Source: Sphagnum compactum
Lineage: Eukaryota > Bryophyta > Sphagnopsida > Sphagnales
Reading direction: 5' to 3'
DNA: 64,000 nt
NCBI GenBank assembly: GCA_965153455.1
Contig: OZ234493.1
Coordinates: forward strand, 12,142,213-12,206,212
The notes under the pieces were generated by a model. That model was given only the letters and a program-made list of their open reading frames with translations. It was not told the origin of the DNA and searched no databases. Positions 48,992 through 61,819 of the stretch are shown one piece after another; the stretch's first letter is position 1; every line of letters starts with the position of its first letter. A program made the position numbers and the translations under genes.

Positions 48992-49889
48992 AGGTGGAAG
49001 AGAAAGACCGTTGATGCAAGATCTGGACGGTCAAAAATGAACCCTAACCCTAAATTCTGGTTCCTTCCTCGTTCTCCTCTCTGTCCTCGTCTCTGCTGTG
49101 TCAGACAGAGAGAAGAAGAGAGGGAAGCTTCGTCTCCTGCAATGGATTTCGTTGTTCATCGATTTATAGGAAGAATTCAAATTCAAGCTGTTGATTCTTG
49201 CTCAAATTCTACAAATTCTGCGCACGTACAAAGTTTCTGCACTTTCTCTCATTTTTTTGGTCGTTCTCGTTTTCTAATGATATACTTCAGAGATTTGATT
49301 GTTTGTCAGAGGTTTAGGGTTTGGGGTTCTTGACCCTACTACAAGCTCATCAAGGAGTACCATGATTATTCGTTGTCGTTCGGTGATGACAGAATAAGGA
49401 CAGAGTGCTGAACGCCCAAAAATTTGCAGAGAAATCAAATTCCAAACTATTAGGCTCTCGAGAAAGAGAAGGGGGGGTGCGTGCGTGCAGAGGCAAAATC
49501 ATCACTTCGCAAAATCCCACTAAACTCTTACTCAGTTTGAGGAGGTTGCAGTGATGATGGTGTGCTACTTTTTCTACAAGAATTTCTGCATATAAATCTG
49601 TACCACAAGAGTTTTGTGAAATAAAGATTTGGATGTTCTGTTTGTGCACTCTGTCTGTCCTCACAATTGAAAGAAGTTACTTGTGCATCATCATCACCTT
49701 CATCATCATCATATCCTTCTCAGGTGAGACACATCAAACAATTGAGCTACCGTTCTGAAGAAATGCTCTGGCCATTTTGCACCCCTTCGTTAATTAATCC
49801 AAATTCTCTCAAGATCCTTACTCTGTTGGCGATTTCAGCTATATCCAGTGTGAGAAAGCTGAAAGGAAGGAGGCCACACTTGTGTGATC
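48992..49889. other. Between SNU13 and the B3 gene, no gene called
   Basis: The frame at 49037-49333 (98 codons, plus strand) has no recognisable domain, and its start overlaps the telo-box cluster. The stretch probably holds the SNU13 promoter and the 3' UTR of the B3 gene. Confidence 0.5.
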
Positions 49890-52800
49890 TCACTGTGATT
49901 CTTCTTCTTCTTCTTCTTCTGGCATTTCTAAGTTGTAAGGATGCTTCCTTCCCAACAGCTCGCTGGCATGCATCCTTGTATTCTGTCTAACTGGCTGGCC
50001 AGGCTTAGGAGCTTCATCAAAAGCCTGAACTCCTTTTCCATAGTAAGGAAGACAACAATCTTCATGCAAGGTATGAGAAGTAGTTGAAGGGTTTTGTTCC
50101 TGAGCCACAAAATCAGTGATTGCAGCTTTTGTTGCTAAATCAACTGACTGCTGTCGCCGTGCATCATCCTTTTTCCTGTGAATTGCTGCTTTGTAGAGAG
50201 CTTTTGCTATGGCTGTTTTTCTGGAGGTCCTTGCCAGAAGAGTTGAGCCACGCAAACACTTTGCCAGATTCGGAAGTTTAGTCTGGTTTGGATGGGGGCT
50301 CTTCCAGCTGCAATTTGGAGGAGTAGCGAGTCCACTTGCATCACAGATTCGATGCTGGTCCTGTGAGGCATTTGATGAATGCTTTTTGACATCAATGTCC
50401 AGGACAGAGAAAATATGGACCTTGAAGATAAGCTTGCTGGGATCTGTGAGTTCAAGCACACAAACATCCCCTTCTTGTATACGATGTGCAATGGAGAAGG
50501 TTCTCCATCCAGTTAAGCAAGGTCGCCTGACATTTCCAGTCCATGTTGCTGTCCATGTCTGACCTATTGAGTCCACAAGCGTTGACTTGGCAAGCTTCTG
50601 AGGCATCCAGAGCTTCGCAAAATCCATGGGTATGGACTGCCACCAGGATCCCACACAACAACAACAACAACCCCCAACCCATGGACCCTATTGCTCAGGA
50701 AAGTCTCTTAGCACACATTGCTGTTTCATGTGCAATCCATGTGCATTAAGGTCAGAGTCTCCTCCCCCTCCTCTGTTACAGGGTGAAAAGTTACAATTCC
50801 TGTCAACAAGATTTGAGGAGTATGCCTGTGACCACAAGAATTCTACATCACTTCTGCAGGATACCATAACTTGGAAAGTGGAGGCTCTTATGAGCACTGC
50901 CACTCTTAAGAGCATCGCCACCCCAGACATTGAAGTAGGATAAGCCTTGGGATGAGCACTCACCAGAACAAAATGTTGAGACACAGAGTAGCACACTGTG
51001 AAACTTGGGTTCTTGACCTTGAATTTGTAGGCGGCCAGAATGTCTCTACACTTATCACCTTCAGAAATAGGATGGTGTCTTCGAGATGCAAGTGCCACCT
51101 TACTGTGATCTTCTACAAACTGATCACCTGGTGACGTTTTGTCTTGTCTGTGGATTGATTTGCTTTGCAAGGATGTTGAAGCAGAGGAGATTCTGCCCAA
51201 CAACTCTCCATCTGCAAATGCATTCTGCAGTCTGTTGTTGTCATCATCCCTTCTGAAGATATGCACTAAGATTGTCAGCTCTGTGAAGTTGGTAACTTCA
51301 AAGACACAAACGTCTCCTGCTTGAAGATAGTGATCAGATGCGAATGTTGACCACCCATCAGTCAGCGATCCCCTGTTTAGTCTTGGATTCCAAATTGCTG
51401 AATACAAGTTGCCAGCACTGTCAACCAGAGTTGCTTCTGTGGTGATATCTGGCATCCCAAGCAATGAGGCTGGTAAAGGCTGCAGAGCAAACGATATTTT
51501 CAGTATGAATGAGATCCTCCAACATTGCAATGCAACATTTATAGTTACTCCTTTTCCATTCAGTCTTCTTCTCATGGACAGGCACTATGGAGATTCAAGT
51601 TGTAACAAGTTGCAGTGGTTTTCTGGAGCACAACCTTCCCTCTGCAGTTCCTGCTCATGTGTGGTTTGAGCAGAGTTCCTCAATCCCTTCTAGTTTATAT
51701 TTTCTTGATCTAATAGACATCAGTTTCCAAAAGAATATGTTCATCACTCGAAATTGATATGTGCACTGGTTCATTGTCTTATTATGCTTTAGTATATCAG
51801 CTCTAAGCATGAGCACCAGCCACAAGACTCTCTTTTTGTAAAAAAGACTGCACACTTTGTCCAGATACCAAAAGAAGTATGTGACTGATTCAAGTGCAGT
51901 AGCTTGATGTTTCAGAGACCATGTAAATTGAAGAATTTGCAAACCTGGAGGAGGTACAGAGTACAGAGGTAAATTACTTACAATGGTGGAATTGAGAAGA
52001 ACATGTAAATCTGCTAAGATGACAGCATCATGGGGATTTGTGGAATTCAATGCCTTTGACCACTCAACAGGCTTGTAGTTTCTTTGAGCCCATGATCTCC
52101 TGCTTCTTGAATCAGTTGGCATTCCTTCTTGTGGTTTCATAGCTGGTACTCTTTCTGTAGACAGACCAACGCTATGGCTCAGACTTCTCTCAATTGGATC
52201 AGTGAGCCAGAAATATGTAGTGTGACCACTTGCATATACACTTAATACAAAATCAACTGTGTTAGTGATTGATACTTCACTAAACAATCATAAGCAGGGA
52301 TGGTACTAACACACCTCCTCCTGTTTTCTGAGTGTCACTATCCTTGTTGCTGCTGTCTTTTCCTCCTCTTTGGACACTGAGCATCTTCTCTTTAGACTCT
52401 GCAATGCCTGTGTTTCTTAGACTGGCTATATACCCAGCTATCATTGTGGACTCAGTCAGAGCATCTAGTAATGGTGATGCCAGCTTTTCCTCTTTACTGC
52501 AGTTGCTGATTTCTCTAGTTTTTTTGGGTGCTGTGAGCCTTGCTGCTCTGATCATCTCATTTTTGTCACAGGAATCATCTGATGTACAACCTGGATCAAA
52601 TTCTGGAAGCTTTGCAGCTGGCCTTTTGGCTCTTGGAGGTGTTTGTTCCAACACGATGACATCATCCTCTTGCCTTGCCTTTCCTTGACCCCTGGTAGTT
52701 AAGGAGTTGGACACAACCCCTTCCATAATGCTGTGCTGCCAGCCCTTCACACTGGCCACATAATCTTCCAAGCGCAAGATGCGAACAAAGACATTTATGT

Positions 52801-54995
52801 TGTTGGGATTTTTCAGCTCCAAGACACAGATATCACCTTCTTTTAGGCTTTGATGTTGGGCAAAATCAAACCAACCCATTTGAAACCGTGCTGTTGCTCC
52901 ACATGGGTTGAAGACAACAGGCCACTTCCTGCCACACATGTCTACTAGAAGTATTTTTGTCTTCCTTCCTGGCAACCATTTGCTCGAAAAACGTTTTGGA
53001 ACGATCTGCAAAGGAAAGACGCAAATCACAGATGTTTTGGAGTGGTTCAGGATGAACCCAATTACTGTAGATTGCAAATAGAAGAAATGCCACCACCCAT
53101 GTCCATGGGCAGAAAGCTTGGTCATGTCATGGTGACTTGGTAGAGAAAAAAGCAAAGTGATAAAAGAGACTTGAAACTAACAATGCATCTGCAATAGTAT
53201 TTGCTTCAGGAATACTTGACCAATTGCGGAAGAGCAGTGAGAGCAGTACTGCATCAGAAGTCAGAAACTGAGATCATTAAAGGTGCACAAAATGAAGGAA
53301 CTCACCGGACAGCCTGTATTGATATAAGTCTTGCTCATGAAGATTATAGCAGACGGGTTTCTGTTCTCGATTGCCTTTGCAGCCCTCACCATTTCTTGCC
53401 TATTGAAGTTCTCCTCAGCTCCCAGCTGTGTTTGAGAGGGACCAGAGAACATTGTCAGGCTTTCAGCTTCTGACTGTAAACCTTCAGGTACCTGTGTAAA
53501 AAATATATATGAGTGCACTGTGAAGATTACATTTGAAGATTATATGAGAAGCAGTTTTGAGCAGGCTGAAGGACAATCAGAAAATAAGCTTCTTTCAGAG
53601 ATTGATGCTACAAAAAAACTTGTTGTCAAGGATCTGTGGGAAGACTACAAGAAGAGGATCTGATTTTCTAAAGCAGCAGAGGGGGACGCAGGGAGCTATA
53701 GAACAGAAACATGAAGAAGCTCAATGACATGGAAATCAAAGAGAAAGAATAGGTACTCCATGCAAAGTGAAGCACGCAGTTGGAAGACAAGGAGAGCTAC
53801 TCGTGGATGTGTATTGGCTGACCTCCTCAGAAACGTGCTGCTGCTGGAATTGCTGCTTCAGATCAGATTGCAATGTCTCTCTCTGATGCCGTCGTTGTTG
53901 TCCGGGAATGTTGCCTGCAGATTCAGCAGATGGCTTTGCAGCAGACTTTAGCATGTTGAACTGTTCGCGTTTGTCCTCCTCCTCCGTGCCCTCCTCGTTA
54001 TATGTCTTTGGCGCTGGAGTTTTTCCTGGCACTGGCTTCTCTTGTTGTACAACAGGCGGCGGCGGAGGAGACGGCAATCTCTCAAAGAACAACTCCGGTT
54101 GGTCCAAGAATTGTTGCATTTGTTCCAGCTTTTCTTCGTCTTCCGATTGCTGCTGACCAAGGCCTTTGCTGAGACTTGTTCCGGTTCCAGACGGCTTCTC
54201 CCTGAAACCAGAGGTGAATCCACCATTTCTGCGCTTGCAGCAGGATGCATCTTCCTCCTCCGCCTCCTCCGGTTCTGGTAACTTACGCTTTCTCCCTGCA
54301 GCTTGAAGCTTGTTGCAGGGATCAGCAGCAATCTCAGTCTGCACTGGATTCCTGTTTCTCAACTTCTTCCGATAATCTGAAGAGGCTGGTGGATCACTCT
54401 CATGGCTGTCTGCAGCGTCCCTGAGAACACAACGTGGATGCTTGGAGAAAGTTCGCGGCGAGTCGTTGAAGGTCCTCCTGTGCTTGTCAGGATCTTTCAT
54501 GTCACCAGGAAAAACAGTTTTCTGACAACCCTGCTTGTCATAGATCTTCAGAACGAAGTGCGAGTTTCGCGTAAGGTTGAATATCACGCTGTCGCCGGAT
54601 TGTATTCCGTGGTAATCGGAGAATTCTCGAAAGCCTGATCGCAGACCGAAGGCATTGTTGAACGCCAGCAACGGCACTTGACAGCTGAACCCCGTCGGCC
54701 CTTCCAACGTTACCTTGTCGTCAATTCTGTACCCGTGCTGCTCCATGAACAAGCTCGGAATCCGCTGCAACAACAACAACAAAAATGCATGGAACACTCA
54801 GAAAAAAACATGATCACCGATGCAATTCTCCGATCTCAACACCAAAGGTTGTCGGAACCAAAATATTCAGATCGCAAAATAATGCTGCTGCTGCTCCTGC
54901 TGCTGCTGACGTTCGATTTGCACAAAAGAAAGCAAGCAGATGCAGAGATAAGATTGCTTTGCAGAAACGCTCCAGAAAAGCAAAAAGCACATCAT

Positions 54996-55026
<31 letters not shown>

Positions 55027-55506
55027 ATCATGTTCTTCTTCTCCTTCTGCTTCTTCTGTTTTTTCTTCTTCTTACTTACAAATACATTTTGATCACAAAT
55101 GCTGCTGCTGTTCATGATGATGATTGATTTGCACAAAAGAAAGCAAGCAAATAGATGCAGAGACAAAATTACTTTGCAGAAATGCTCCAGAAAATCAAAA
55201 AACACAAAACAACATCATCTTCTTCTTCTTCTTCTTCTTCTATTTCTTCTTCTTTTTGCTTACCAGGAATCTGGTTCTGTGGTCTTCATTGCTATCCAGA
55301 ATGAGCTTGATGAAAGATGGTGCTGGCAGCTGCATTTGATTACCACCACCACCACCACCAGAAGGAGCATGATGATGACGATGATGAAGAAGAAGAGGAT
55401 CATTACTAGACTGATGATTTGCAAAACAGAAATTTGTGCACTTTGTGCAAGCACTGAACTTTTTCCCATAAGCTACTGCTTTTCTACTATTGCTTCCAGG
55501 CTCCAT
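49890..55506 (-). CDS. REM-like protein with four B3 DNA-binding domains
   Basis: Putative nuclear DNA-binding protein of the plant B3 superfamily (REM type). Minus-strand exons: 55506-55264, 54764-53823, 53491-53306, 53005-52315, 52154-51982, 51479-50964, 50636-49890; 3498 bases, 1165 aa; all GT-AG, phases closing. Four B3 domains: residues about 64-165 (FIKLILDS...RIPSLFMEQHG...GDSVIFNLTRNSHFVLKIYD); about 440-530 (IIFMSKTYINTGC...IVPKRFSSKWLP...GDICVLEL); about 727-815 (VILADLHVLLNSTI...GDVCVFEV); about 900-990 (IPMDFAKLWMP...GDVCVLEL). Each domain is split by an intron at the same place, just before the I/L-P-x-x-F strand, which suggests growth by duplication with introns already present. 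Linkers are charged, with Lys/Arg patches such as AGRKRKLPEPEEAEEED. The protein ends in a Glu run coded by a CTT microsatellite. Targets are unknown. Confidence 0.87.
54965..55260. repeat. Trinucleotide tracts and a duplicated block in intron 1 of the B3 gene
   Basis: The intron holds (CAT)n, (CAG)n and (TTC)n runs. A block GATTTGCACAAAAGAAAGCAAG...GCAGAGA...CTTTGCAGAAA(C/T)GCTCCAGAAAA also occurs twice (about 54914 and 55127). It has no coding role. Confidence 0.7.
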
Positions 55507-55699
55507 ATCTATGGCACTGCACCAAAAGAGGAGAAGAAGAAGAAGACAAAGAAGATGATCATCAGCTGATCAGCTGACTCTCTTCTCTGGAAAGCATAGA
55601 AATACACCAAAAATGCAGGAGAAAAATCTGGTGTCCTCCCCCTGCCCACCCGGAGGCTATTAGGCTCAATCAGGGTCTTTTGAACGAACGCATGAGAAA

Positions 55700-56450
55700 T
55701 TCCACCTTCCCACCCTGAGCTTCTTATGGTCAATTGGTCTTTCCAATGCATGATTCATTCTGCCCCCCTTCATTCACCCTGAGCTTCTTCAGGTCAACTG
55801 GTCTTTCCAATGCATGATACATACTGCCCCCTTCACCCTGAGCTTTTTAGGGTCAACTGGTCTTTCCAATGCATGAGCCATTCTGCCCCCCTCTGCCCTG
55901 AGCTTCTTAGGGTCAACTGGTCTTTCAAATGCATGAGGAATTCAAATGCAAAATACCCCTAATTTCTCCCAATTTCCAAGTACATCAAATAATGGCCATT
56001 TGGTCGGTCCTGAGTGAGACTGTGCCTTTCACCCTAAGCTTCTCAGGGTCAAAAGAGTGCCAAGCATGTCAGATAATGGGCCATTGGTCAGATATGAAAA
56101 AGAGAGAGATAGATTCCGCCCTTGACCCTGAGTTTCTTTGGGTCATTGCATTTTCAAGTGCATGTGACTGGCACATAAAAACATCCATAGGTCCTAACCA
56201 TTACTCGGAGTTCTGCCATTCACCCTAAGCTTCTTCAGGTCAACGATGCTTTCAAATGCATGCGACCGGCACATAGAGCATTGCCAGATCTATCAAATAG
56301 TGAGAGAGATTCTGCCCTTCACCCGAAGCTTCTTAGGGGCAATGGAGTGCCAAGTATGTTAGGTATTGGTCACTGGTTGTTGGACCTGATGGAGAGAGAG
56401 AGATTAAGCCCTTCACCCTTAGCTTCTCAGGGTCAATATGTATTGGTGTA
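55700..56450. repeat. Tandem array upstream of the B3 gene
   Basis: The landmark CCCT(G/A)AGCTTCTTAGGGTCAA recurs with CTGAGC at 55715, 55779, 55838 and 55898 (period 59-64). More diverged, longer units (about 95 bases) follow near 56034, 56127, 56222, 56320 and 56415. Units share TGGTCTTTCCAATGCATGA and TTCTGCCC. The array begins about 200 bases upstream of the B3 start codon. Confidence 0.85.
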
Positions 56451-57302
56451 GTCGAAGACAATTTCAGACAAATGGTAATGATACAACAAAAATTTCTCTC
56501 TAGAAAAATATTTTAAATTATGTATTCGATTACCCAACTAATTAAATTGAATTTTTAATTTTAAAAAAAAAATTCCAATGAGAAAGATATGAATTATGAA
56601 AAAAAATCACATGAAAAAATGATACATAGCAGACAACCAAGAACACACAATTTCAGTTTTATGCCAATTTTTTTTTCAAAAAATCTTACATGCTCATCAT
56701 GTACTACTATTTTTTGATGATGGGTTTTTTTTTTTTTTTTCAAAAATCTCATATGCTGATGATGTACTATTTTTTAATGGAATTTTTTTTTTCAAAAATT
56801 TCACATGCTCATCATGTACTATTTTATTCATTGATGATGGGAAAATAAAATGAAATAAAATAAATTTTTGACATGCTTGTTAGTGTACTACTAATTACAT
56901 ATTAGTACTACACACACACACACACACACACACTATACAATTGCTTGCAATCGCAGTCATCTAAACTAGCCAGTTGGTGCAAATTGCTGGCAGACGCAAA
57001 GTTGGTCGTGCGGTTTCAATGCATTTGTTCAAGTTTTTTGAATACATAAGGACTCAAATATCATCAACATTAAGTTTAGTGTACAAACTCTTTTTAAATC
57101 TTAGCATGTTTTTCCTCACGTAAAAGTGAGGACAACAATTATGGGGGAGACTAGTCCGGATGGAAAAAACCATGGTAGAAAATAATTTTTAATGCTCAAA
57201 ATATTTTTGATCAAAAGTTGTAAGACAATAATTTTTATTTAAAAAAAATATTGGCACAAAAAAAAACATGTTAGAGAACATACCCAAAACCCTATTTCTT
57301 TG
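56451..57302. other. AT-rich spacer with CA microsatellite
   Basis: A block TTTTTTCAAAAAT(C/T)(T/C)CA(C/T)ATGCT(C/G)AT(C/G)ATGTACTA with poly-T recurs three times (about 56665, 56737 and 56791). A (CA)n run lies at 56911-56933. No gene is visible. Confidence 0.65.
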
Positions 57303-57645
57303 GGATTTTTTTGGCCTTGCCTACTACCAAGGCAAGGGATATTGTGTTTAGATTCATTAATAGAGTATAGTAGCTTAAGGGATTTTTTTAGGCCCCTAGT
57401 TAATAATAATAGGTCTATTTATTTTTATATGAGGATTTTTGAAAGATGACATTTTGGCTTGTGTTGAAACTTGAAATTAGTTATAATAGAGTTATAATAA
57501 TATCTTGAAGGATTTTGGTTTCTTTTAGAGGATTTTTTGAAGATTGTATTTTTGCATGGTGAAATAATACTTGAGTTTCATAATTCTTCTTTTGCCTTAA
57601 GATTACCTTTTAATGTAAATGGCAATAATGCCTTAATGAGACACA
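57303..57645 (+). repeat. Dispersed repeat family, copy B
   Basis: Plus-strand match to the minus strand of 24440-24805. It starts at the palindromic TTGCCTACTACCAAGGCAA and runs through TGTGTTTAGATTCATTA, AGAGTATAGTAGCTTAAGGG, AATAATAGGTCTATTTAT and TTTTGCATGGTGAAATAATA. The loop of the terminal palindrome is in the opposite orientation to that of copy A. Confidence 0.78.
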
Positions 57646-59628
57646 CCCATTGCTTTTTCATTTCTTCATCTTATTTTTATTTTTTCCCTCATTCAAATGA
57701 AGTTGTGAATGTTTGCGCCTACTCAACTTGTTCTTCTTCAATCCAATATTCGAAATCCTATTAATTACATTCGATGCTTACTCTCTCTCTCTCTCTCTCT
57801 CGTCCCCTTCCAAGATGGATGGTGATACTTCCCCATGTACCCTATTCAAAGGAATTCCTAACAGCTAATACAAATTGTTCAAATGTTGAGCAAAGTAGGA
57901 CGAGAGAGATAGAGAGAGAACAACAACCCATGCCATTACTACTAATTAGTACCTTTGTTGAGTACTTTGAAGCATAGTGTGCTATCTTGTTCAAAGGTCT
58001 ATTGGAAAACCATTTAGCTCAACAACAATGGTGTGACAATTCCTTTTCTTTTCCTATGACAATTAGGTGAGGAGTAGTACAATAATAAGTATAGACCGTG
58101 AACTTGGACAATGTGGGTGAGGAAAAAAAAGGACTTGATGTTGTATGAAGTTATTATTATTATCATTACTACCCTCTCATATATGCCAATAACCCCCCCA
58201 ACTCATGAGCTTCTTCAAAAGAGATTTTTAATTTTATTTATGTGGAAATTTCCCTTTTTTGAACCTTTTTAGTGACCTCCAACCATTGGTGTTTTTTTGC
58301 AAAAATATTTGATACAACAAATTGACCAATTTTTCAATAAATTAGCAAAATTAGTGAAATTTTCACTTAGGGAAAATAGAAAAAACAAAACAAAACCCCC
58401 AAATTTTTCTCAATTTTTTTGTAAAATTTAAGAATCCCACAATATTTGGGTGACCTTCTGGGTGCCTATTTTTTCTAAATTTGGCGATTTCAGGAAAAAA
58501 AGATTAAAATTAAAAATTAAGAAATCACCATAAAAAGCTGGCAACTCTGGATCATTTTTTTTCACAAAAATCCTTTGTATGAGTTTGCATTGAATTATTT
58601 TTTTGAGTCACTAATTGGTGGTGACAATTTGCAAAACAAAAATGCTCTGACAATAGATCGCTGCTTAAAATCCTAAACAGCTGATCTCAAACTCCCTCTT
58701 TCGCTTTTAAGTCGATTGTGTGTTATATCATTAAACCATTCATCATGGGTTGCATTTTTTGGAAATAGTTGAAGAATGATCAGAATTTTTGTTTTTCTCA
58801 CAAAGAAAACTACCATGTCATGCATTACAAGATTGACACTAGACATCATCAAAACTAAAAAGTCGCACAAAAAAGACATACATATGGTAGTTTACTTTAT
58901 GGGCATGTGTTAGATGGAGTTCCCTTCCACACTTGCACAAGGGCAAATAGAAGGAACATCCGTCAATTGAAGGAACTCTTCCAGTTTAGGGACAAGCATC
59001 CATTCCATTGATAACAAAGGCAGAAATTTGGAAGTGCTTTATGCTGGTGAAGGCTTCTTCTTCCCTTGGTGCTCACAAGGTTCCTCATTAGGATGAGGAA
59101 CTCAGCCTAATGACCTAGTTCCCCTTGGGTAGACGCCTTTCCTTACACCAAAATATTACAAGACAAGCAAGTGTAGTCATAAGGTTATGACTGTCACTCA
59201 CAAAAGTATCAGACCATCAGCTCCATCATGAATAGCAATGAGTGACTAGCTGCTACTCATAATCCTCAAATGTTCCTGAACTGATATTTGCAGCTTTCAC
59301 AAAAGCATTGAGTACATCTATGCCCCTCAATCCCCTACCAACTTGCATAAGACAAAACCCAAGAGCATGATCTACAGATACTAGAATGCAAACTGAAAGA
59401 AACGAATGCAATTTGAAAGAAACTTAGGTGAAGGCTACCCGAGCTAAGTGGTGGCAATGGATCTATTCTGACTGTTTTTTTGCTCCCTGATAAGGGGAAC
59501 TCATTCATGGGTTGAGTACACTGAGGCTCCTACAAATCAATTTGACAAATTGCTGTTCTTTGTAAGAATTGCAGAAACCAGGCAAAGGAGTGCTGCTGAC
59601 CCAATACCATCCTCATTTGCAACGTGCA
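57646..59628. other. Intergenic, no gene recognised
   Basis: A CT run lies at 57781-57801, followed by a short frame (57774-57977) that only reflects the microsatellite. The rest to about 58700 is AT-rich. From about 58900 the base composition becomes more even; the last part is probably the 3' UTR of the F-box gene. Confidence 0.55.
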
Positions 59629-61819
59629 TCAGATGGAAGTGTCCAGCCTTGGATTCACAAAGAGGCCGCGTACTGAAAACTTGTGGAAATTTGCACTCAG
59701 TGGGCAGGTGGGCAGCCAGCGCCACTCTGCAGGTTCCTTTGAAAAGTCACACACCATCACCTGCAAAAACAATATCCAACCAAAATACTGAGACCTGAAG
59801 TGTCTTCCTGAAGAAGAGATTATCAACAAGCTGGAACTGCTTCCAACTGCCCCCATAGGCATATTCTGAGAAAACGATGGTGATTCATTACCTGAGTGTG
59901 TGAGTCCTTGAAGAAGTAGACAAGATCAACATTACCAACACATTTGAGATCTGATGCATTCCTCTCCTTGGAGAACTGTAGGAAGTACTCATGTGGCATC
60001 TTTGCCACTGCCACCCACTGCTGGGTGCTACCCTGCATCAAAAGCTGCCAAATGTGAACATGTTCACAGATGCGTTGGGTTCCTACCCCACCTACCAACA
60101 TTAAATTGCCCCTGCGTTCTATGAGAAATGAACAGAAGAGGAATTTTGGTGGTGGTGCTGGGACCTCTGTCCAAACAGCTGTATTCATATTGTAGCCGAT
60201 GATGCTGTATGGTCTTCCTGATGTAAGGCAGTACAGAACCCCATTGCAAAAGATGGTATTTGAAGTCCACCATGTTAAATGGACAGTCAATTCCCGACCA
60301 GTCTTCCCTGTCACCTGCATACAATGGATATCACTGTGAATACCACAAAATACATGAAGAGATAATAGCACTCTCTACCACAAGCAATGTCTCCCAATTT
60401 TCAAAACTAGGTTCATGTAAGGCATCTGCATCATAAAATGGCTGCCTTGGGTGCTTACACCAAATTGCTCCTGCTTTAAGCTAAGTGCTTACACAAAAGC
60501 ATGAGGTGTGCAAAAAATCAGGCAAAGATCTGAAATTGCAGAAGTACCTCAGACATGGTTAAACTGATGTTTCGAAGGGTCTGAGTACACTACTAATTCC
60601 CTCAGTTCCAAAGCCCCCAGTTGTCACAAAAACCTCATGGATGCCAGAAACGGCCGTCCCCAAGAACAATGCACTCCAGGCCACACCAGGTGGGAGCAAG
60701 TTATACAATGCTCATGCACAGGCAGGTCACATTCATAACAAAATGGCTGGTGGTAAAACACAGATGGTAAAATCCAGCACAGCTATATAGCACTAGGCAC
60801 GAGCAAATGGAGAGCAAGCGCATCGATGATTTGTGACCCAGTATGCACACACACCAAAGATTCTCCTCTCATGTTTGTGTACAGCAGATGCTACTACAAT
60901 AGGTTTATGCATCCAAAGAGCTACACGTTAACCCTTCAGGGATGCATCTGACCAAAAAGAAGAGGTAAACCCTAAGGCAATTTGCTTTCTTTCTCTTCTC
61001 TGTGCATTCTTTCTTATAAACCCTAACCCTTTTCCCACCCCTCAACCCATCACAAAGGACTGAAACAAACAAAGAGCTGGAGCAACAACCATGAGAAGTT
61101 TTGGGCACAATAACACTTACCTGCCAGGAATCAGTCAAGGAGTCGTAAACCTCAGTAGTGCATTCATAGTCACCACCGCACTCAGACATTCCACCAGCCA
61201 CCACGATTTTGTAGCTCGAAGCATAGGTGTCCTCACAACAAACTCCCACAAGGGAATTCAGGCGTGTGTGGATCATGGAAGGGAGCTCTCGCCATGCCTG
61301 TGTCATGGGGTTACAAACTGCCAACACGCCCGCATTGTTCAAACCCCCTCTCACAAACAAAAGCTCCCCCACGGATGTTAATGGAAACCGAATGCATGGA
61401 GGCAGAAAAGAGAGGGGGAAGTTGTGCCATTTGTTCTGCAGTGGGTTATAGGCACAAGTATGCTCCCTGCAGTTGAAGCAAGAGCACATGAACAGCCATG
61501 CAGCAGGTCCTCTTGATGGGGTCTTCATGTAAGTTAGGGTAAAGGATTTTGACCTAATTCTCTTATCCCATGATCTGCACACTGCACGCATCTGAAACAG
61601 GTTTGGAATCGGCAGCCACAGAAGGATCTTGTCCACCAATTCCACAGGTAGCATGCTCCAGATGCATGCGTCCATCTGTTCTTCTTCAGCTTGTGAGGAT
61701 TCCACTCGAGCAGCTGTAGATGATGATGAGAGATTCAACCTAAAGCATGAGCTGGAGGTTTCAAGTCTGGAGGTGGCCTCATCGTCATCCCGGCTGTATA
61801 TTGCAACATTCTTAGCCAT
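59629..61819 (-). CDS. F-box/kelch-type protein
   Basis: Probable substrate receptor of an SCF ubiquitin ligase: the F-box binds the Skp1-like subunit and the beta-propeller-like region binds the target. Minus-strand exons: 61819-61121, 60314-59892, 59760-59629; 1254 bases, 417 aa; GT-AG introns in phase 0. The start is the ATG of MAKNVAIYSR; the longer frame begins with GTG. The F-box is at about residues 53-92 (IWSMLPVELVDKILLWLPIP, then MRAVCRSWDKRI). It is followed by FBA/kelch-like segments: YNPLQNKWHNFPL, VCNPMTQAWRELP, KIVVAGGMSECGGDYECTTEVYDSLTDSWQ, GYNMNTAVWTEVP and LMLVGGVG. The layout resembles the Arabidopsis At5g15710/HAWAIIAN SKIRT-like group. The target is unknown. Confidence 0.88.

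Noticed and set aside
49037-49333. Plus-strand frame of 98 codons
   Set aside because: It starts in a telo-box cluster, has no domain or splice partner, and could be promoter DNA of SNU13.
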